A stretch of DNA of 64,000 nucleotides from CAZWDL01 sp964632995 (lineage in GTDB: Bacteria; Bacteroidota; Bacteroidia; Chitinophagales; Saprospiraceae). Position 1 is the first letter of the stretch, and every line of letters starts with the position of its first letter. Position numbers and translations under genes: made by a program. The stretch covers positions 1 to 64,000 of the forward strand of contig CAZWDL010000005.1 in the NCBI GenBank assembly GCA_964632995.1. Reading direction: 5' to 3'. The notes under the pieces were generated by a model that saw only the letters and a program-made list of their open reading frames with translations, made no database searches and was not told the origin of the DNA. Shown here in pieces: positions 42,595-50,957 of the stretch.

Positions 42595-42718
42595 GGGCAG
42601 CAGGGCTGCTGTGTTTAAATGGTGGCAGGCAATCTCATCTATACGGCGATAGCTCCTGTCAGCGTAGGCATAATGAAACGCCAGGGCCCCGGGATCATAA
42701 ACCTATCCCGGAATTGAT

Positions 42719-42726
42719 TAATTTTG
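42719..42726 (+). promoter_or_regulatory. -7 box (TAATTTTG) for the RemB-like gene
   Basis: Exact TAnnTTTG, 24 bases before the chosen ATG at 42750. A CCGGGA/TCCCGG hairpin (about 42690-42712) lies just upstream and may end the preceding transcript. No clear -33 TTG. Confidence 0.45.
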
Positions 42727-42749
42727 CCCCGGCAAATCAAATGATACCC

Positions 42750-44519
42750 ATGAAGTATAGGATCCTCTTGCTATTATTGTTCAGCATCAGCCTCCCGGCG
42801 ATAGCGCAGCATACCAATTTGCCGTTGGGCAATCCGGCTTATCACATCCTCGACCGGCTTGAGGTTAAAACAGGGGTGCCGACGCCCTATCACTCCTCCC
42901 TTAAATACTACACCCGCAGCGCCGCTACCCGGTACGCCCTGCAACTGGATACCGCGGAGGCCGGGCTTTCCCGTCTGGACCAGCAGGACCTGCGTTATCT
43001 CTTCCTCGATAACAATGAGTGGCTGGGACAGGCCCCTTTCGCTACCACACTCACCGGCCCCCGCATTCCCGTGTATCCGGATACCGGTATGACACAGATC
43101 GAAGCCAGCATGGCTGACCCCCGCTTTGTCGAAAGCAAAACGCCTTTTCTGGGTATCTTCTATCGCACGCCGGCAAATCTCCTGGAGGTGAACCAGCGTC
43201 ATTTTTATCTGCGCGCCAACCCCATCCTCAATTTTAAACTCGGGGCGGCGCAGAACGACGAGCAGCTGCTCTTCATGAATCAACGCGGGCTGGAACTGCG
43301 GGGCGGCATCGATGACCGCATCTACTTTTACACCCAAGTCCTCGAATCGCAGGCCCGCTTTCCCAACTACGTCAATCAGTTTATACGAAAATTCAAGGCT
43401 GTTCCCGGCGCCGGCCTGTACAAAGGTTTCGAGAGCAGCGTTTTCGATATCGACCAGGGGTACGATTATCTTAACGGCCAGGCCTATCTCGGCTTCAGCA
43501 TCAGCCGGCATGTCGGGATGCAGTTCGGGTATGGCCGTAATTTTATCGGCAACGGCTACCGCTCTATGTTGCTCTCCGATTTCTCGAACAATTACCTCTA
43601 CCTGAAGCTCAACTGGAAGGTGTGGAAACTGCACTACCAGAATATCTTCGCCGAGCTGGCGATCGAAACCGCTAATTCCTCCCCCGGCGATGAGGTCGTG
43701 CCGAAAAAATACCTGGCAGCGCATCATCTGAGTTTTGACATCCTGCCCAATCTCAACGTCGGCATCTACGAAGCGGTGATCTTCGACCGGGCCAACCAGT
43801 TTGAACTGAATTACCTCAACCCCTTTATCCTCTATCGCACCATCGAGCAGTCGCTGGGCAGCCCTGACAACGTCCTCCTGGGCTTCGACGCCAAGTGGAA
43901 CCTCTGGCGCCGCTTTCAGCTCTACGGACAGCTTATTTTCGACGAATTCAAGTTCAATGAACTCTTCCGGGAGGGACGCGGCTGGTGGGCCAATAAGTTC
44001 GGTATTCAGGCCGGCGCCAAATATATCGATGCCTTCGGAGTGGATCATCTCGATTTCCAGGTGGAGTACAATACGGCCCGTCCCTACACCTATACGCACT
44101 CCGACCGCATTGCCAGTTACTCGCACTACCACCAGGCGCTGGCTCACCCGCTAGGCGCCAACTTCGGGGAGTGGGTCGCGCAGATTCGCTACCAGCCTAC
44201 ACACCGGCTGGTCCTCGAAGGTCGTCTGCTGAGTGCTTCTTTCGGGGAAGACAGCGATACCACCAATTGGGGGATGAACATCCTGCTGCCCAACGCCGAT
44301 CGCGAGCAAGACTACGGGAATGAAATCGGCCAGGGCATTCAGACCAATACCCTGATCCTCGGCTTCGATGCCAGCTATATGATCGCGCATAATGTTTTCC
44401 TGGACCTGCACTACTTCTACCGCAATAAAGACAGCGAAGACCCCAAGTTCGATTTGCAAACACAGTTTTTCAGCGGAGGGGTGCGGATCAATATCGGCAG
44501 GCAACGGATGGATTTTTAA
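42750..44519 (+). CDS. RemB/Wzi-like outer membrane beta-barrel protein
   Basis: 589 residues from the ATG at 42750 (MKYRILLLLLFSISLPAIAQ, a clear signal peptide); a second ATG three codons earlier is possible. The mature part begins NLPLGNPAYHILDRLEVKTG and continues as alternating strands of a barrel, with DIDQGYDYLNGQAYLGFSIS, GMQFGYGRNFIGNGYRSMLL, YLNPFILYRTIEQSLGSPDN and ARPYTYTHSDRIASYSHYHQ. This pattern is shared by the Bacteroidota gliding motility protein RemB and by capsule assembly Wzi-type proteins. The role may be in surface polysaccharide display or motility. Telling the two apart needs a tree. It follows the uncharacterised exported pair on the same strand. Confidence 0.8.
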   Translation: MKYRILLLLLFSISLPAIAQHTNLPLGNPAYHILDRLEVKTGVPTPYHSSLKYYTRSAATRYALQLDTAEAGLSRLDQQDLRYLFLDNNEWLGQAPFATTLTGPRIPVYPDTGMTQIEASMADPRFVESKTPFLGIFYRTPANLLEVNQRHFYLRANPILNFKLGAAQNDEQLLFMNQRGLELRGGIDDRIYFYTQVLESQARFPNYVNQFIRKFKAVPGAGLYKGFESSVFDIDQGYDYLNGQAYLGFSISRHVGMQFGYGRNFIGNGYRSMLLSDFSNNYLYLKLNWKVWKLHYQNIFAELAIETANSSPGDEVVPKKYLAAHHLSFDILPNLNVGIYEAVIFDRANQFELNYLNPFILYRTIEQSLGSPDNVLLGFDAKWNLWRRFQLYGQLIFDEFKFNELFREGRGWWANKFGIQAGAKYIDAFGVDHLDFQVEYNTARPYTYTHSDRIASYSHYHQALAHPLGANFGEWVAQIRYQPTHRLVLEGRLLSASFGEDSDTTNWGMNILLPNADREQDYGNEIGQGIQTNTLILGFDASYMIAHNVFLDLHYFYRNKDSEDPKFDLQTQFFSGGVRINIGRQRMDF

Positions 44520-44882
44520 GCACCCGGACAGATTTATATAATTGAGCGTAAAACCCATTGGTCTTCAACCAATAGGATGAAAGCGAATGTTTGTTGAACT
44601 GCAACGACTGGAGGGATGAGGTGACAGGACCATTTTAGATTCCCTTCCGGGGGGCTTTAATCTACTGTGTGCAGTACATTCGATGCAACTACTTCTTTTG
44701 AATAGGCAGGAAAGTGGGATTGGAAGTCGGAACTTGGCTCAAACCGACTTATGGGTAATCAGTACTGACGCCGGGGCGGTTAAACCCCATGGAATTCACG
44801 AAGCGACTATTTCACGGGATAAACTTTCCGACTTCCGCCCGCCCCTCGTTGCCTCGGGGCGGGTAAACCTCCCCACTTCCGT
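44520..44882. other. Intergenic region without a supported gene
   Basis: Convergent gap between the RemB-like gene and the ABC permease gene. It contains a small ATTGGT/ACCAAT hairpin near 44557-44573 and a CCCGCCCC/GGGGCGGG hairpin near 44838-44863 that may stop transcription from either side. A 74-codon frame at 44683-44907 spans this hairpin and is not called. Confidence 0.5.
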
Positions 44883-46181
44883 CTATCCTTCCGCCAGCGT
44901 CCGGTGAATATCCGTATTGCCCGCTTCGAAGGCGGGAATCAACGCGGCGATGACGCCGATGGCCAATGCACCGACAAACAGCCAGACTTCCTCGGTCAGG
45001 AAGGTTCGGCCGGTGAAAGGATATTGGTAGGCGTCGTCGGCTATGCGGGCGCCGATCTCGATTCCGCCGTGGCTGAGCAGGATCCCCAACAGGTAACCCA
45101 ATGCCGCCAGGATGACCCCCTCGAACAGAATGAGGAAAAAAAGACGCCAGGGCGAGGCGCCCAGCGTACGCATGATGGCCAGCTCGTAGCGGCGATCCTT
45201 GAGCGAATTGTAGAGCGAGATAAAAATGCTGAAGCTGGATACGATGACAATAACGATGCCCAGGATGCGCAGGATGCGCTCGCCGCGCCCCAACTGTTCG
45301 AAGAGTTTGCTGATTTCGTAGGAGGGGTTGGCCGCCATCAGGGGCGTGTTCTCATTGATCATGCGCGGCATATTCAGGGTGCGGGCATTGCGATGCTTGA
45401 ATTGGATGAGGATGGCGGTGATGTCCTGCTCCGTCATCTCGTATAGCGGACGCTGCAGCGCGGGGGAATGCTCCTGGTCGTGCGTTTCTCCTGCATCGTG
45501 GTCGTGCCCTTCTTCGCCGCTGGCGGCTTCTTCTCCGGTATTTCCGGCTTCCTCATGTCCGTGTACTTCCCAAACGCTGGCCGGGCTGGTCAGGATCAGC
45601 TGATCGATTACCGCGCCGGTGGGCGCCAGGATACCGGCAACGAGAAAAGCGGCGGCGTCCTCGTGAACCAGGTCTTCGTTGTCATCCAGTCCGTGGGTGC
45701 TGCGAAATTGATCTCCCGGGCGGAGCCCCAGGCGCTCCGCTACGTTGGCGCCGACAGTGACTTCCATGGGGTTTTCCCACAGTTTTCCTTCCGCCGGGCT
45801 TGCTTCGTAGTGCTCGATGATGGCCCGCGTAGTCCCTATAATGCGGTAGCCACTGTAGCTGTCGCCGATGGCCAGGGGAATGGCTCGTTTGATCAGAGGG
45901 TGTTCGGGACGCAAAAAGGCGCGGGCCTCGCCGATGTTGATGTTGCCGGTAGGCGCATCGAGGTGAAAGATGCTGCTCAGCACCAGTTGCAGGGGGCTGC
46001 CTTTGGCGCCGATCACCATGTCGATACCCTGCATGTTTTTTTCAAATTGCTGGTCGAGCTGTTTTTCGAGGATAAAGACCAGCGATATCAGGCCTACTCC
46101 CAAGGCAAAGAGCAGCAGGCTCAGGAGCATGGTCAGAGGCTTATTGATCAGGTTTTTCCAACTGAGTTGTAGTAAGTTCAT
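44883..46181 (-). CDS. FtsX/MacB-type ABC transporter permease with His-rich loop
   Basis: 432 residues. Membrane segment 1 is near residues 15-40 (LLSLLLFALGVGLISLVFIL), followed by a large periplasmic domain (QFEKNMQGIDMVIGAKGSPL) and three C-terminal membrane segments (about 300-425: ILGIVIVIVSSFSIFISLYN; RTLGASPWRLFFLILFEGV). This is the MacB/LolC-like type that moves substrates out of the inner membrane rather than importing them. A notable insertion at about residues 208-241 is very rich in His, Asp and Glu (EEGHDHDAGETHDQEH), a likely metal-binding loop in the periplasm. The ATPase gene is 14 bases upstream in the same operon. Substrate unknown. Confidence 0.88.
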   Translation of the reverse strand: MNLLQLSWKNLINKPLTMLLSLLLFALGVGLISLVFILEKQLDQQFEKNMQGIDMVIGAKGSPLQLVLSSIFHLDAPTGNINIGEARAFLRPEHPLIKRAIPLAIGDSYSGYRIIGTTRAIIEHYEASPAEGKLWENPMEVTVGANVAERLGLRPGDQFRSTHGLDDNEDLVHEDAAAFLVAGILAPTGAVIDQLILTSPASVWEVHGHEEAGNTGEEAASGEEGHDHDAGETHDQEHSPALQRPLYEMTEQDITAILIQFKHRNARTLNMPRMINENTPLMAANPSYEISKLFEQLGRGERILRILGIVIVIVSSFSIFISLYNSLKDRRYELAIMRTLGASPWRLFFLILFEGVILAALGYLLGILLSHGGIEIGARIADDAYQYPFTGRTFLTEEVWLFVGALAIGVIAALIPAFEAGNTDIHRTLAEG

Positions 46182-46195
46182 AGTCGGGCGGATGC

Positions 46196-46825
46196 TCAGG
46201 TTAACAGGATTTGATTGTCGAATCGCTCTTTGAGGCGGTTGTCATGCGTGACCACCAGCAGGGTGGCTCCCTCCTCATTGGCCTCCCGTTCGATAAGGTG
46301 GATGACCTCCTCACAGTTGATATCGTCGAGCGCGGAGGTAGGTTCGTCGGCCAGAATGATGGCCGGCCGGTTGATCAGGGCCCGTGCGATGGCTACCCGC
46401 TGCTGCTCACCGACGCTGAGGTCGCGGGGCTTGGATTTCAATTTGTGCAGTACGTTGAGGTGCTCGAGCAATTCCCGGATGCGCCTCTCGTCAATGGGCA
46501 GGCCGGCAAGCTGCTGAGCCAGGGCCAGGTTCTCCTCCACAGTCAATGCGCGCACAAAGTGCGACTGCTGAAAGATAATGCCGATATTGCGCCCTCTGAA
46601 CTGATCAAGTGCATGGGCGGAGAGGCGGGTCACGTCGGTGTCGGCCACCCTGACGGATCCGCCGCGGGGCGAGAGCAGGCCGCCAAGCAGATGTAGCAGC
46701 GTGGTTTTTCCACTGCCCGACTGGCCAAGGAGCAGCCAGTGTTCTCCCTTCCGGCATTCGATGTCCGGGAAGGCCAGGGTCGTTTTTTGGTCGTAGGAAT
46801 ATTCAAGGTCGGCAGTTTGTAGCAT
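46196..46825 (-). CDS. ABC transporter ATP-binding protein (LolD/MacB type)
   Basis: 209 residues, a single nucleotide-binding domain. Walker A is GQSGSGKTT (residues 34-42), the Q-loop region holds IIFQQSHFVRALTVEENLAL, the signature is LSVGEQQRVAIARAL (about 137-151), Walker B is IILADEPTSALD, and the H-loop is VVTHDNRL. It powers the permease encoded immediately downstream. The residue following the D-loop (DDINCEEVIHLIEREANEEG) is ordinary. A separate substrate-binding lipoprotein gene was not seen next to the pair, which fits the export type. Confidence 0.93.
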   Translation of the reverse strand: MLQTADLEYSYDQKTTLAFPDIECRKGEHWLLLGQSGSGKTTLLHLLGGLLSPRGGSVRVADTDVTRLSAHALDQFRGRNIGIIFQQSHFVRALTVEENLALAQQLAGLPIDERRIRELLEHLNVLHKLKSKPRDLSVGEQQRVAIARALINRPAIILADEPTSALDDINCEEVIHLIEREANEEGATLLVVTHDNRLKERFDNQILLT

Positions 46826-47069
46826 ATTTTTTCGCTTGAAGACCTATTTTAATGTTTAGCTTACCGGTAATTGATTCACACTGCGTCGACATAGAACATT
46901 CTGTGTCCAGGCAGAGCGGTAGAAAAAGTGCTTCGATCCGGTTATAAGGCTCGCGAAATATAACAAATTCGGCGGGGAATTGATCGTAACCGGGAGCTGA
47001 TTTGGAAGCAGAGCAGGAGAACGGTCGACCGGGAAGCGATAAGACCAGGAAAACGGGAAACCACGCGCC
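46826..47069. other. Intergenic region upstream of the ABC operon
   Basis: Divergent region between the ABC ATPase and the leader-peptide promoter at 47070. I see no gene and no clear minus-strand promoter. Confidence 0.4.
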
Positions 47070-47100
47070 TTGACATTTTACCAAATTACCCGTATTTTTG
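47070..47100 (+). promoter_or_regulatory. Consensus Bacteroidota promoter upstream of a leader peptide
   Basis: TTG at 47070-47072, 20 bases, then TATTTTTG at 47093-47100, an exact TAnnTTTG. Transcription would start near 47107, about 13 bases before the small ORF at 47120. Confidence 0.65.
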
Positions 47101-47119
47101 AGTGTCAATAAGGAAAGTA

Positions 47120-47167
47120 ATGTCAAACACACAGCACATCATCATGATTATTCGCAGTGGTCGCTAA
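47120..47167 (+). CDS. Candidate Ile-rich leader peptide (15 residues)
   Basis: A short ORF, MSNTQHIIMIIRSGR, with a purine-rich AAGGAAAG just before the ATG. Four of six residues in HIIMII are isoleucine. It is followed after 32 bases by a perfect terminator palindrome (47200-47246), and GCGGTCTG at 47169-47176 can pair with CAGATCGC at 47216-47223 inside the terminator stem. This is the layout of amino-acid attenuators. The next plus-strand gene is ileS, but 380 bases lie between, so what is controlled is inference. Confidence 0.45.
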   Translation: MSNTQHIIMIIRSGR

Positions 47168-47199
47168 GGCGGTCTGTGAGAATCTGATGGTTATGTCCC

Positions 47200-47247
47200 A
47201 AAAGAAAAGCTCCGGCAGATCGCGATCTGCCGGAGCTTTTCTTTTTT
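47200..47247. terminator. Perfect bidirectional terminator palindrome
   Basis: Nearly uninterrupted palindrome centred on CGCG at 47221-47224: arms AAAAGAAAAGCTCCGGCAGAT and its complement, then TTTTTT. It can end the leader transcript on the plus strand and the decayed nucleotidyltransferase gene on the minus strand. Confidence 0.8.
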
Positions 47248-47248
47248 A

Positions 47249-47347
47249 CTATTTTTCCTGAAGATGCCTGATGTCATTGAAATCCTTGGTGCGACCGGAG
47301 GCGCGTTTTGCTTTCAGCAGGTCTGGCAGGCTCAGGAGGCGGCATAT
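47249..47347 (-). pseudogene. Remnant of a nucleotidyltransferase gene (C-terminal end only)
   Basis: On the minus strand one frame reads CRLLSLPDLLKAKRASGRTK, then DFNDIRHLQEK and a stop at 47249. The L-x-D-L-L-x-A-K-R-A-S-G-R-x-K-D-x-x-D-I motif is the characteristic C-terminus of Bacteroidota nucleotidyltransferases of the MNT/AbiEii-like superfamily. Nothing recognisable of the catalytic N-terminus (GS...D-x-D) precedes it; the upstream bases read as noise. The fragment ends directly at the terminator palindrome, as an intact gene would, so it is the surviving 3' end of a deleted gene. Confidence 0.6.
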
Positions 47348-47441
47348 CGTCTTGAAACATAAATGAATTTTGCTCCCTGAAAATAAGGGTTTTATTATCA
47401 AAGACTATAGTGTGCGACTCAAAATAGCGCGATATAATGCG

Positions 47442-47449
47442 TATCTTTG
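47442..47449 (+). promoter_or_regulatory. -7 box (TATCTTTG) upstream of ileS
   Basis: Exact TAnnTTTG about 177 bases before ileS. No good TTG at -33. If used, its transcript leader would contain all the GACGGG repeats at 47511-47611. Confidence 0.35.
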
Positions 47450-47532
47450 CCCCTCTTTTTCGGGGCTTGTCACAAACATTTTGGCGAAAGCCTGGAGTTG
47501 ACATATTTGTTTGACGGGTAACTCTAAGTGAT

Positions 47533-47611
47533 TTATTGACGGGATGACTCTAAGTCACCCCGTCAATAACAATAAAAGTCACCCCGTCAATAAAAGTCAC
47601 CCCGTCAATAA
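47533..47611. repeat. Palindrome and direct repeats GTCACCCCGTCAATAA in the ileS leader
   Basis: Three direct copies of the 16-base GTCACCCCGTCAATAA (47554-47569, 47578-47593, 47596-47611). The first pairs with an inverted copy at 47533-47548 (15 of 16 bases) to give a hairpin with a 5-base loop; a degraded fourth copy starts near 47511. The last copy ends 14 bases before the ileS ATG. Related palindromes follow ileS (50912-50955) and precede the CHAT gene (61124-61201). Confidence 0.7.
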
Positions 47612-47625
47612 AACACAGGGAATCG

Positions 47626-50600
47626 ATGTATAAAGAGTATAAGCAACTGAATCTTCCGGAAATCGATCAGGATATCCTGGCGTTCTGGACGAAGCACAAC
47701 ATCTTCGAACGCAGTGTAGAGGAGCGGGAGGAGGCCGACAATTACGTCTTCTACGAAGGACCGCCCTCCGCCAACGGGAAACCGGGTATTCATCACGTTA
47801 TGGCCCGCGCCATCAAGGATTTGTTCTGCCGCTTTCAGACGATGAAGGGCAGGCGCGTCGAGCGCAAAGGCGGCTGGGACACCCACGGGTTGCCCATCGA
47901 AATTCAGGTGGAAAAAGAACTCGGTATCACCAAGGAGGATATCGGGAAGAAGATTACGGTCGATGAGTATAATCAGAAGTGCCGCGAAACCGTCATGCGC
48001 TACAAAGACCTGTGGGACGACATCACCCGCAAGATGGGCTACTGGGTGGATCTCAACGAACCGTACATCACTTACAAAAACGAATACATCGAGAGCGTCT
48101 GGTTTTTGCTTAAGCAGATTTATAATAAGGACTTGCTGTATAAAGGCTATACCATACAGCCCTACTCGCCCGCGGCAGGCACCGGCCTGAGCTCGCACGA
48201 GCTGAATATGCCGGGCGCCTACAAGGAAATTTCCGATACGTCTGCCATCGCACAGTTTAAGGTGAAAGGTAAAGACAACGAGTATTTCCTGGCCTGGACC
48301 ACCACGCCCTGGACCCTGCCTTCCAATACCGCGCTGGCAGTAGGCAAAAATATCACTTACGTAAAAGTGCGGAGCTTCAACCGGTACACGGGAGAGTCCG
48401 GCGTGGTCATTCTGGCCAAGGATCGCCTGCCGGTGTACTTCTCCAAACAGCAAGAAGATCTGAAACCGGAGGAAGTCAAAGCTGGGAATAAACCCATCCC
48501 CTATATTGAAATCGTGGAAGAGCTTAAAGGCAGCGAGCTGGCCGGCATGGAATACGAGCAATTGCTACCCTACGTGCAGCCCGATAAGCCCGCCTTTCGC
48601 GTACTTCTCGGCGACTTTGTCAGTACGGAGGACGGTACCGGCATCGTGCATATCGCGCCCACCTTCGGCGCCGATGACTTTAAGGTGGCTAAGGAGAATG
48701 ACATCCCGCCGCTGCTCGTCAAGGACGAACACGGCAACGCCATGCCCCTGGTCGATAAGCAGGGCCGCTTCGTGCCCGAGGTGACCGATTTTGCCGGTCG
48801 TTATGTCAAGGATTACGGTCAGGAGGAAGAGCGTCCGGTCGACGTCGATATCGTCATTAAGCTCAAGGAAGAGAACAAGCTCTTCATGTCCGAAAAATAT
48901 GTGCACTCCTATCCCCACTGCTGGCGCACCGACCGCCCCGTACTTTACTATCCACTCGACAGCTGGTTTATCCGGGCTTCGGAGGTGAAGGATCGCATGT
49001 ACGAACTCAATAAAACGATCAACTGGAAACCAGCCAGCACCGGTGAGGGCCGCTTCGGCAAATGGCTGGAAAACCTGCAGGACTGGAACCTCTCGCGCTC
49101 GCGCTACTGGGGCATTCCCCTGCCCATCTGGCGCACGGAAGACGGTCGCCAGGAAAAATGTGTCGGGTCTATCGAAGAACTCGGAAAGGAGATCGAACTG
49201 GCCAACCTCAAGCTGGGCAAGCAGCAGGTGACGCCCGCGGATCTGCACCGCCCCTACATCGATGAGGTCGTCCTCGTCTCTGATGACGGGCAGCCTATGC
49301 ATCGCGAGCTGGACCTGATCGACGTGTGGTTTGACTCGGGATCCATGCCCTACGCCCAGTGGCATTATCCCTTCGAAAACCAGGAAAAATTCGAGGAGCG
49401 CTTTCCCGCCGACTTTATCGCCGAGGGGGTCGATCAAACCCGCGGCTGGTTCTATACCCTGCACGCCATTTCGACCATGGTTTTTGATAGCGTGGCTTTC
49501 AAAACCGTGGTTTCCAACGGGCTGGTGCTTGACAAGAACGGGCACAAGATGTCGAAGCGCCTCGGTAATGCCGTGGATCCCTTCCAGACTATCGCCGAGC
49601 ACGGCGCCGATGCGACGCGCTGGTACATGATTTCCAACGCACAGCCCTGGGACAACCTGAAGTTTGACCTGGATGGAGTAGAGGAGGTGCGCCGCAAATT
49701 CTTCGGCACCCTGTTCAATACTTATTCTTTCTTCTCGCTCTACGCCAACATCGATCAATTCGCTTACGCAGAAGAAGAAGTGCCCCTGGCGGAGCGTCCC
49801 GAGATCGACCGCTGGGTCATCTCGCTGCTCAACACGCTGGTACAGGAAGTAGAGGCCGAATACGCCGATTACGAGCCTACCAATGCTACGCGCAAGATCA
49901 TGAGCTTCGTCGACGAGCACCTCTCCAACTGGTATGTGCGCCTGTGTCGCCGTCGCTTCTGGAAAGGCGATTACTCCAGGGATAAGATTTCGGCTTACCA
50001 GACCTTGTACACCTGCCTGGAAACCGTGTCGAAACTGATGGCCCCCGTAGCGCCCTTCTTTGCCGACTGGCTTTTCCGCAATCTCAATGAGGCTACCGGC
50101 AAGGAGGAACATCCCTCGGTGCACCTCGCTTTCTTTCCGGAAGTGAACAGTGCCGCCATCGATAAATCTCTGGAAGAGCGGATGGACTACGCACAACGCA
50201 TCTCTTCTCTGGTGTTGAGCTTGCGCAAAAAGGAAAACATCCGCGTGCGCCAGCCGCTGCAAAAAATACTGCTTCCGGTGCTTGACAAGCACTTCAAGGA
50301 GCAGGTCGAAGGCGTAAAAGAGCTCATCCTGGCCGAGGTCAACGTCAAAGAGATCGAATACGTCGACGATGCCTCCGGTGTGATCAAGAAAAAGGCCAAG
50401 CCCAACTTTAAGCGCCTGGGCCGTCGCCTCGGCAAGCATATGAAAACGGCCAATCAGGTCATTTCCAGCCTCAGCAATGAAGAAATCTCCAACATCGAAA
50501 AATCCGGCGGATATACCCTGGAGGTCGATGGGGAAAACTACGAACTGACGCTGGAAGACCTGGAAATCACCACCGAGGATATCCCCGGCTGGCTCGTCGC

Positions 50601-50910
50601 CTCCGACGGCAAGCTCACCGTCGCTCTCGACGTCACCGTGACGCCCGAACTCGAAGCCGAAGGTATGGCCCGTGAGTTAGTCAACCGCATCCAGAATATC
50701 CGTAAAGACAAGGACTTCAACGTCACCGATCGCATCCGGGTCACGCTGGAGCGCAAGGACGTCATCGTACCGGCCGTCGAGCAGTATGGCGACTACATCA
50801 AAACCGAAGTGCTGGCTGAGTCGCTGGAACTCAGCGAAGGCGCACCCAACGGCGAGACGATCGAGCTGCCGGACGGAGAAGAGGTGAGCGTGGATGTAAA
50901 GAAGAGTTGA
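47626..50910 (+). CDS. ileS: Isoleucyl-tRNA synthetase (long, eukaryote-like type)
   Basis: 1,094 residues, matching the longer IleRS type found in Bacteroidota and eukaryotes rather than the roughly 940-residue E. coli type. It charges tRNA-Ile with isoleucine in the cytoplasm. The HIGH-equivalent is PGIHH (residues 53-57, in PSANGKPGIHH), the editing domain (CP1) carries AWTTTPWTLPSNTALAVG, and the class I KMSKS loop is KMSKR (641-645). The zinc-binding cysteine cluster of the E. coli C-terminus is absent, as expected for this type. The anticodon-binding domain has DEHLSNWYVRLCRRRFWKGD. The leader contains tandem GACGGG repeats and, further up, a candidate leader peptide. Confidence 0.97.
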   Translation: MYKEYKQLNLPEIDQDILAFWTKHNIFERSVEEREEADNYVFYEGPPSANGKPGIHHVMARAIKDLFCRFQTMKGRRVERKGGWDTHGLPIEIQVEKELGITKEDIGKKITVDEYNQKCRETVMRYKDLWDDITRKMGYWVDLNEPYITYKNEYIESVWFLLKQIYNKDLLYKGYTIQPYSPAAGTGLSSHELNMPGAYKEISDTSAIAQFKVKGKDNEYFLAWTTTPWTLPSNTALAVGKNITYVKVRSFNRYTGESGVVILAKDRLPVYFSKQQEDLKPEEVKAGNKPIPYIEIVEELKGSELAGMEYEQLLPYVQPDKPAFRVLLGDFVSTEDGTGIVHIAPTFGADDFKVAKENDIPPLLVKDEHGNAMPLVDKQGRFVPEVTDFAGRYVKDYGQEEERPVDVDIVIKLKEENKLFMSEKYVHSYPHCWRTDRPVLYYPLDSWFIRASEVKDRMYELNKTINWKPASTGEGRFGKWLENLQDWNLSRSRYWGIPLPIWRTEDGRQEKCVGSIEELGKEIELANLKLGKQQVTPADLHRPYIDEVVLVSDDGQPMHRELDLIDVWFDSGSMPYAQWHYPFENQEKFEERFPADFIAEGVDQTRGWFYTLHAISTMVFDSVAFKTVVSNGLVLDKNGHKMSKRLGNAVDPFQTIAEHGADATRWYMISNAQPWDNLKFDLDGVEEVRRKFFGTLFNTYSFFSLYANIDQFAYAEEEVPLAERPEIDRWVISLLNTLVQEVEAEYADYEPTNATRKIMSFVDEHLSNWYVRLCRRRFWKGDYSRDKISAYQTLYTCLETVSKLMAPVAPFFADWLFRNLNEATGKEEHPSVHLAFFPEVNSAAIDKSLEERMDYAQRISSLVLSLRKKENIRVRQPLQKILLPVLDKHFKEQVEGVKELILAEVNVKEIEYVDDASGVIKKKAKPNFKRLGRRLGKHMKTANQVISSLSNEEISNIEKSGGYTLEVDGENYELTLEDLEITTEDIPGWLVASDGKLTVALDVTVTPELEAEGMARELVNRIQNIRKDKDFNVTDRIRVTLERKDVIVPAVEQYGDYIKTEVLAESLELSEGAPNGETIELPDGEEVSVDVKKS

Positions 50911-50911
50911 G

Positions 50912-50955
50912 TTGACGGGTTGATAAGTTGATCATTATAACCGCCAACCCGTCAA
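50912..50955. repeat. TTGACGGGTTG / CAACCCGTCAA inverted repeat after ileS
   Basis: Perfect 11-base arms (50912-50922 and 50945-50955), beginning directly after the ileS stop codon. It shares TTGACGGG with the leader repeats on the other side of ileS. Confidence 0.6.
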
Positions 50956-50957
50956 TT

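Noticed and set aside
42774..44147. 457-codon minus-strand frame opposite the RemB-like gene
   Set aside because: The plus-strand frame has a signal peptide, barrel pattern and promoter; the antisense translation does not resemble any family.
44683..44907. 74-codon frame in the convergent gap before the ABC permease
   Set aside because: It spans a CCCGCCCC/GGGGCGGG hairpin, overlaps the 3' end of a solid gene on the other strand and shows no protein-like motif.
47533..47611. Direct repeats considered as a CRISPR array
   Set aside because: Units are 16 bases with spacers of only 2-8 bases that are not unique, and no cas gene is near.
48565..50439. 624-codon open frame on the minus strand inside ileS
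   Set aside because: A shadow of the strongly biased codon use of ileS; its translation has no domain, and ileS on the plus strand is certain.
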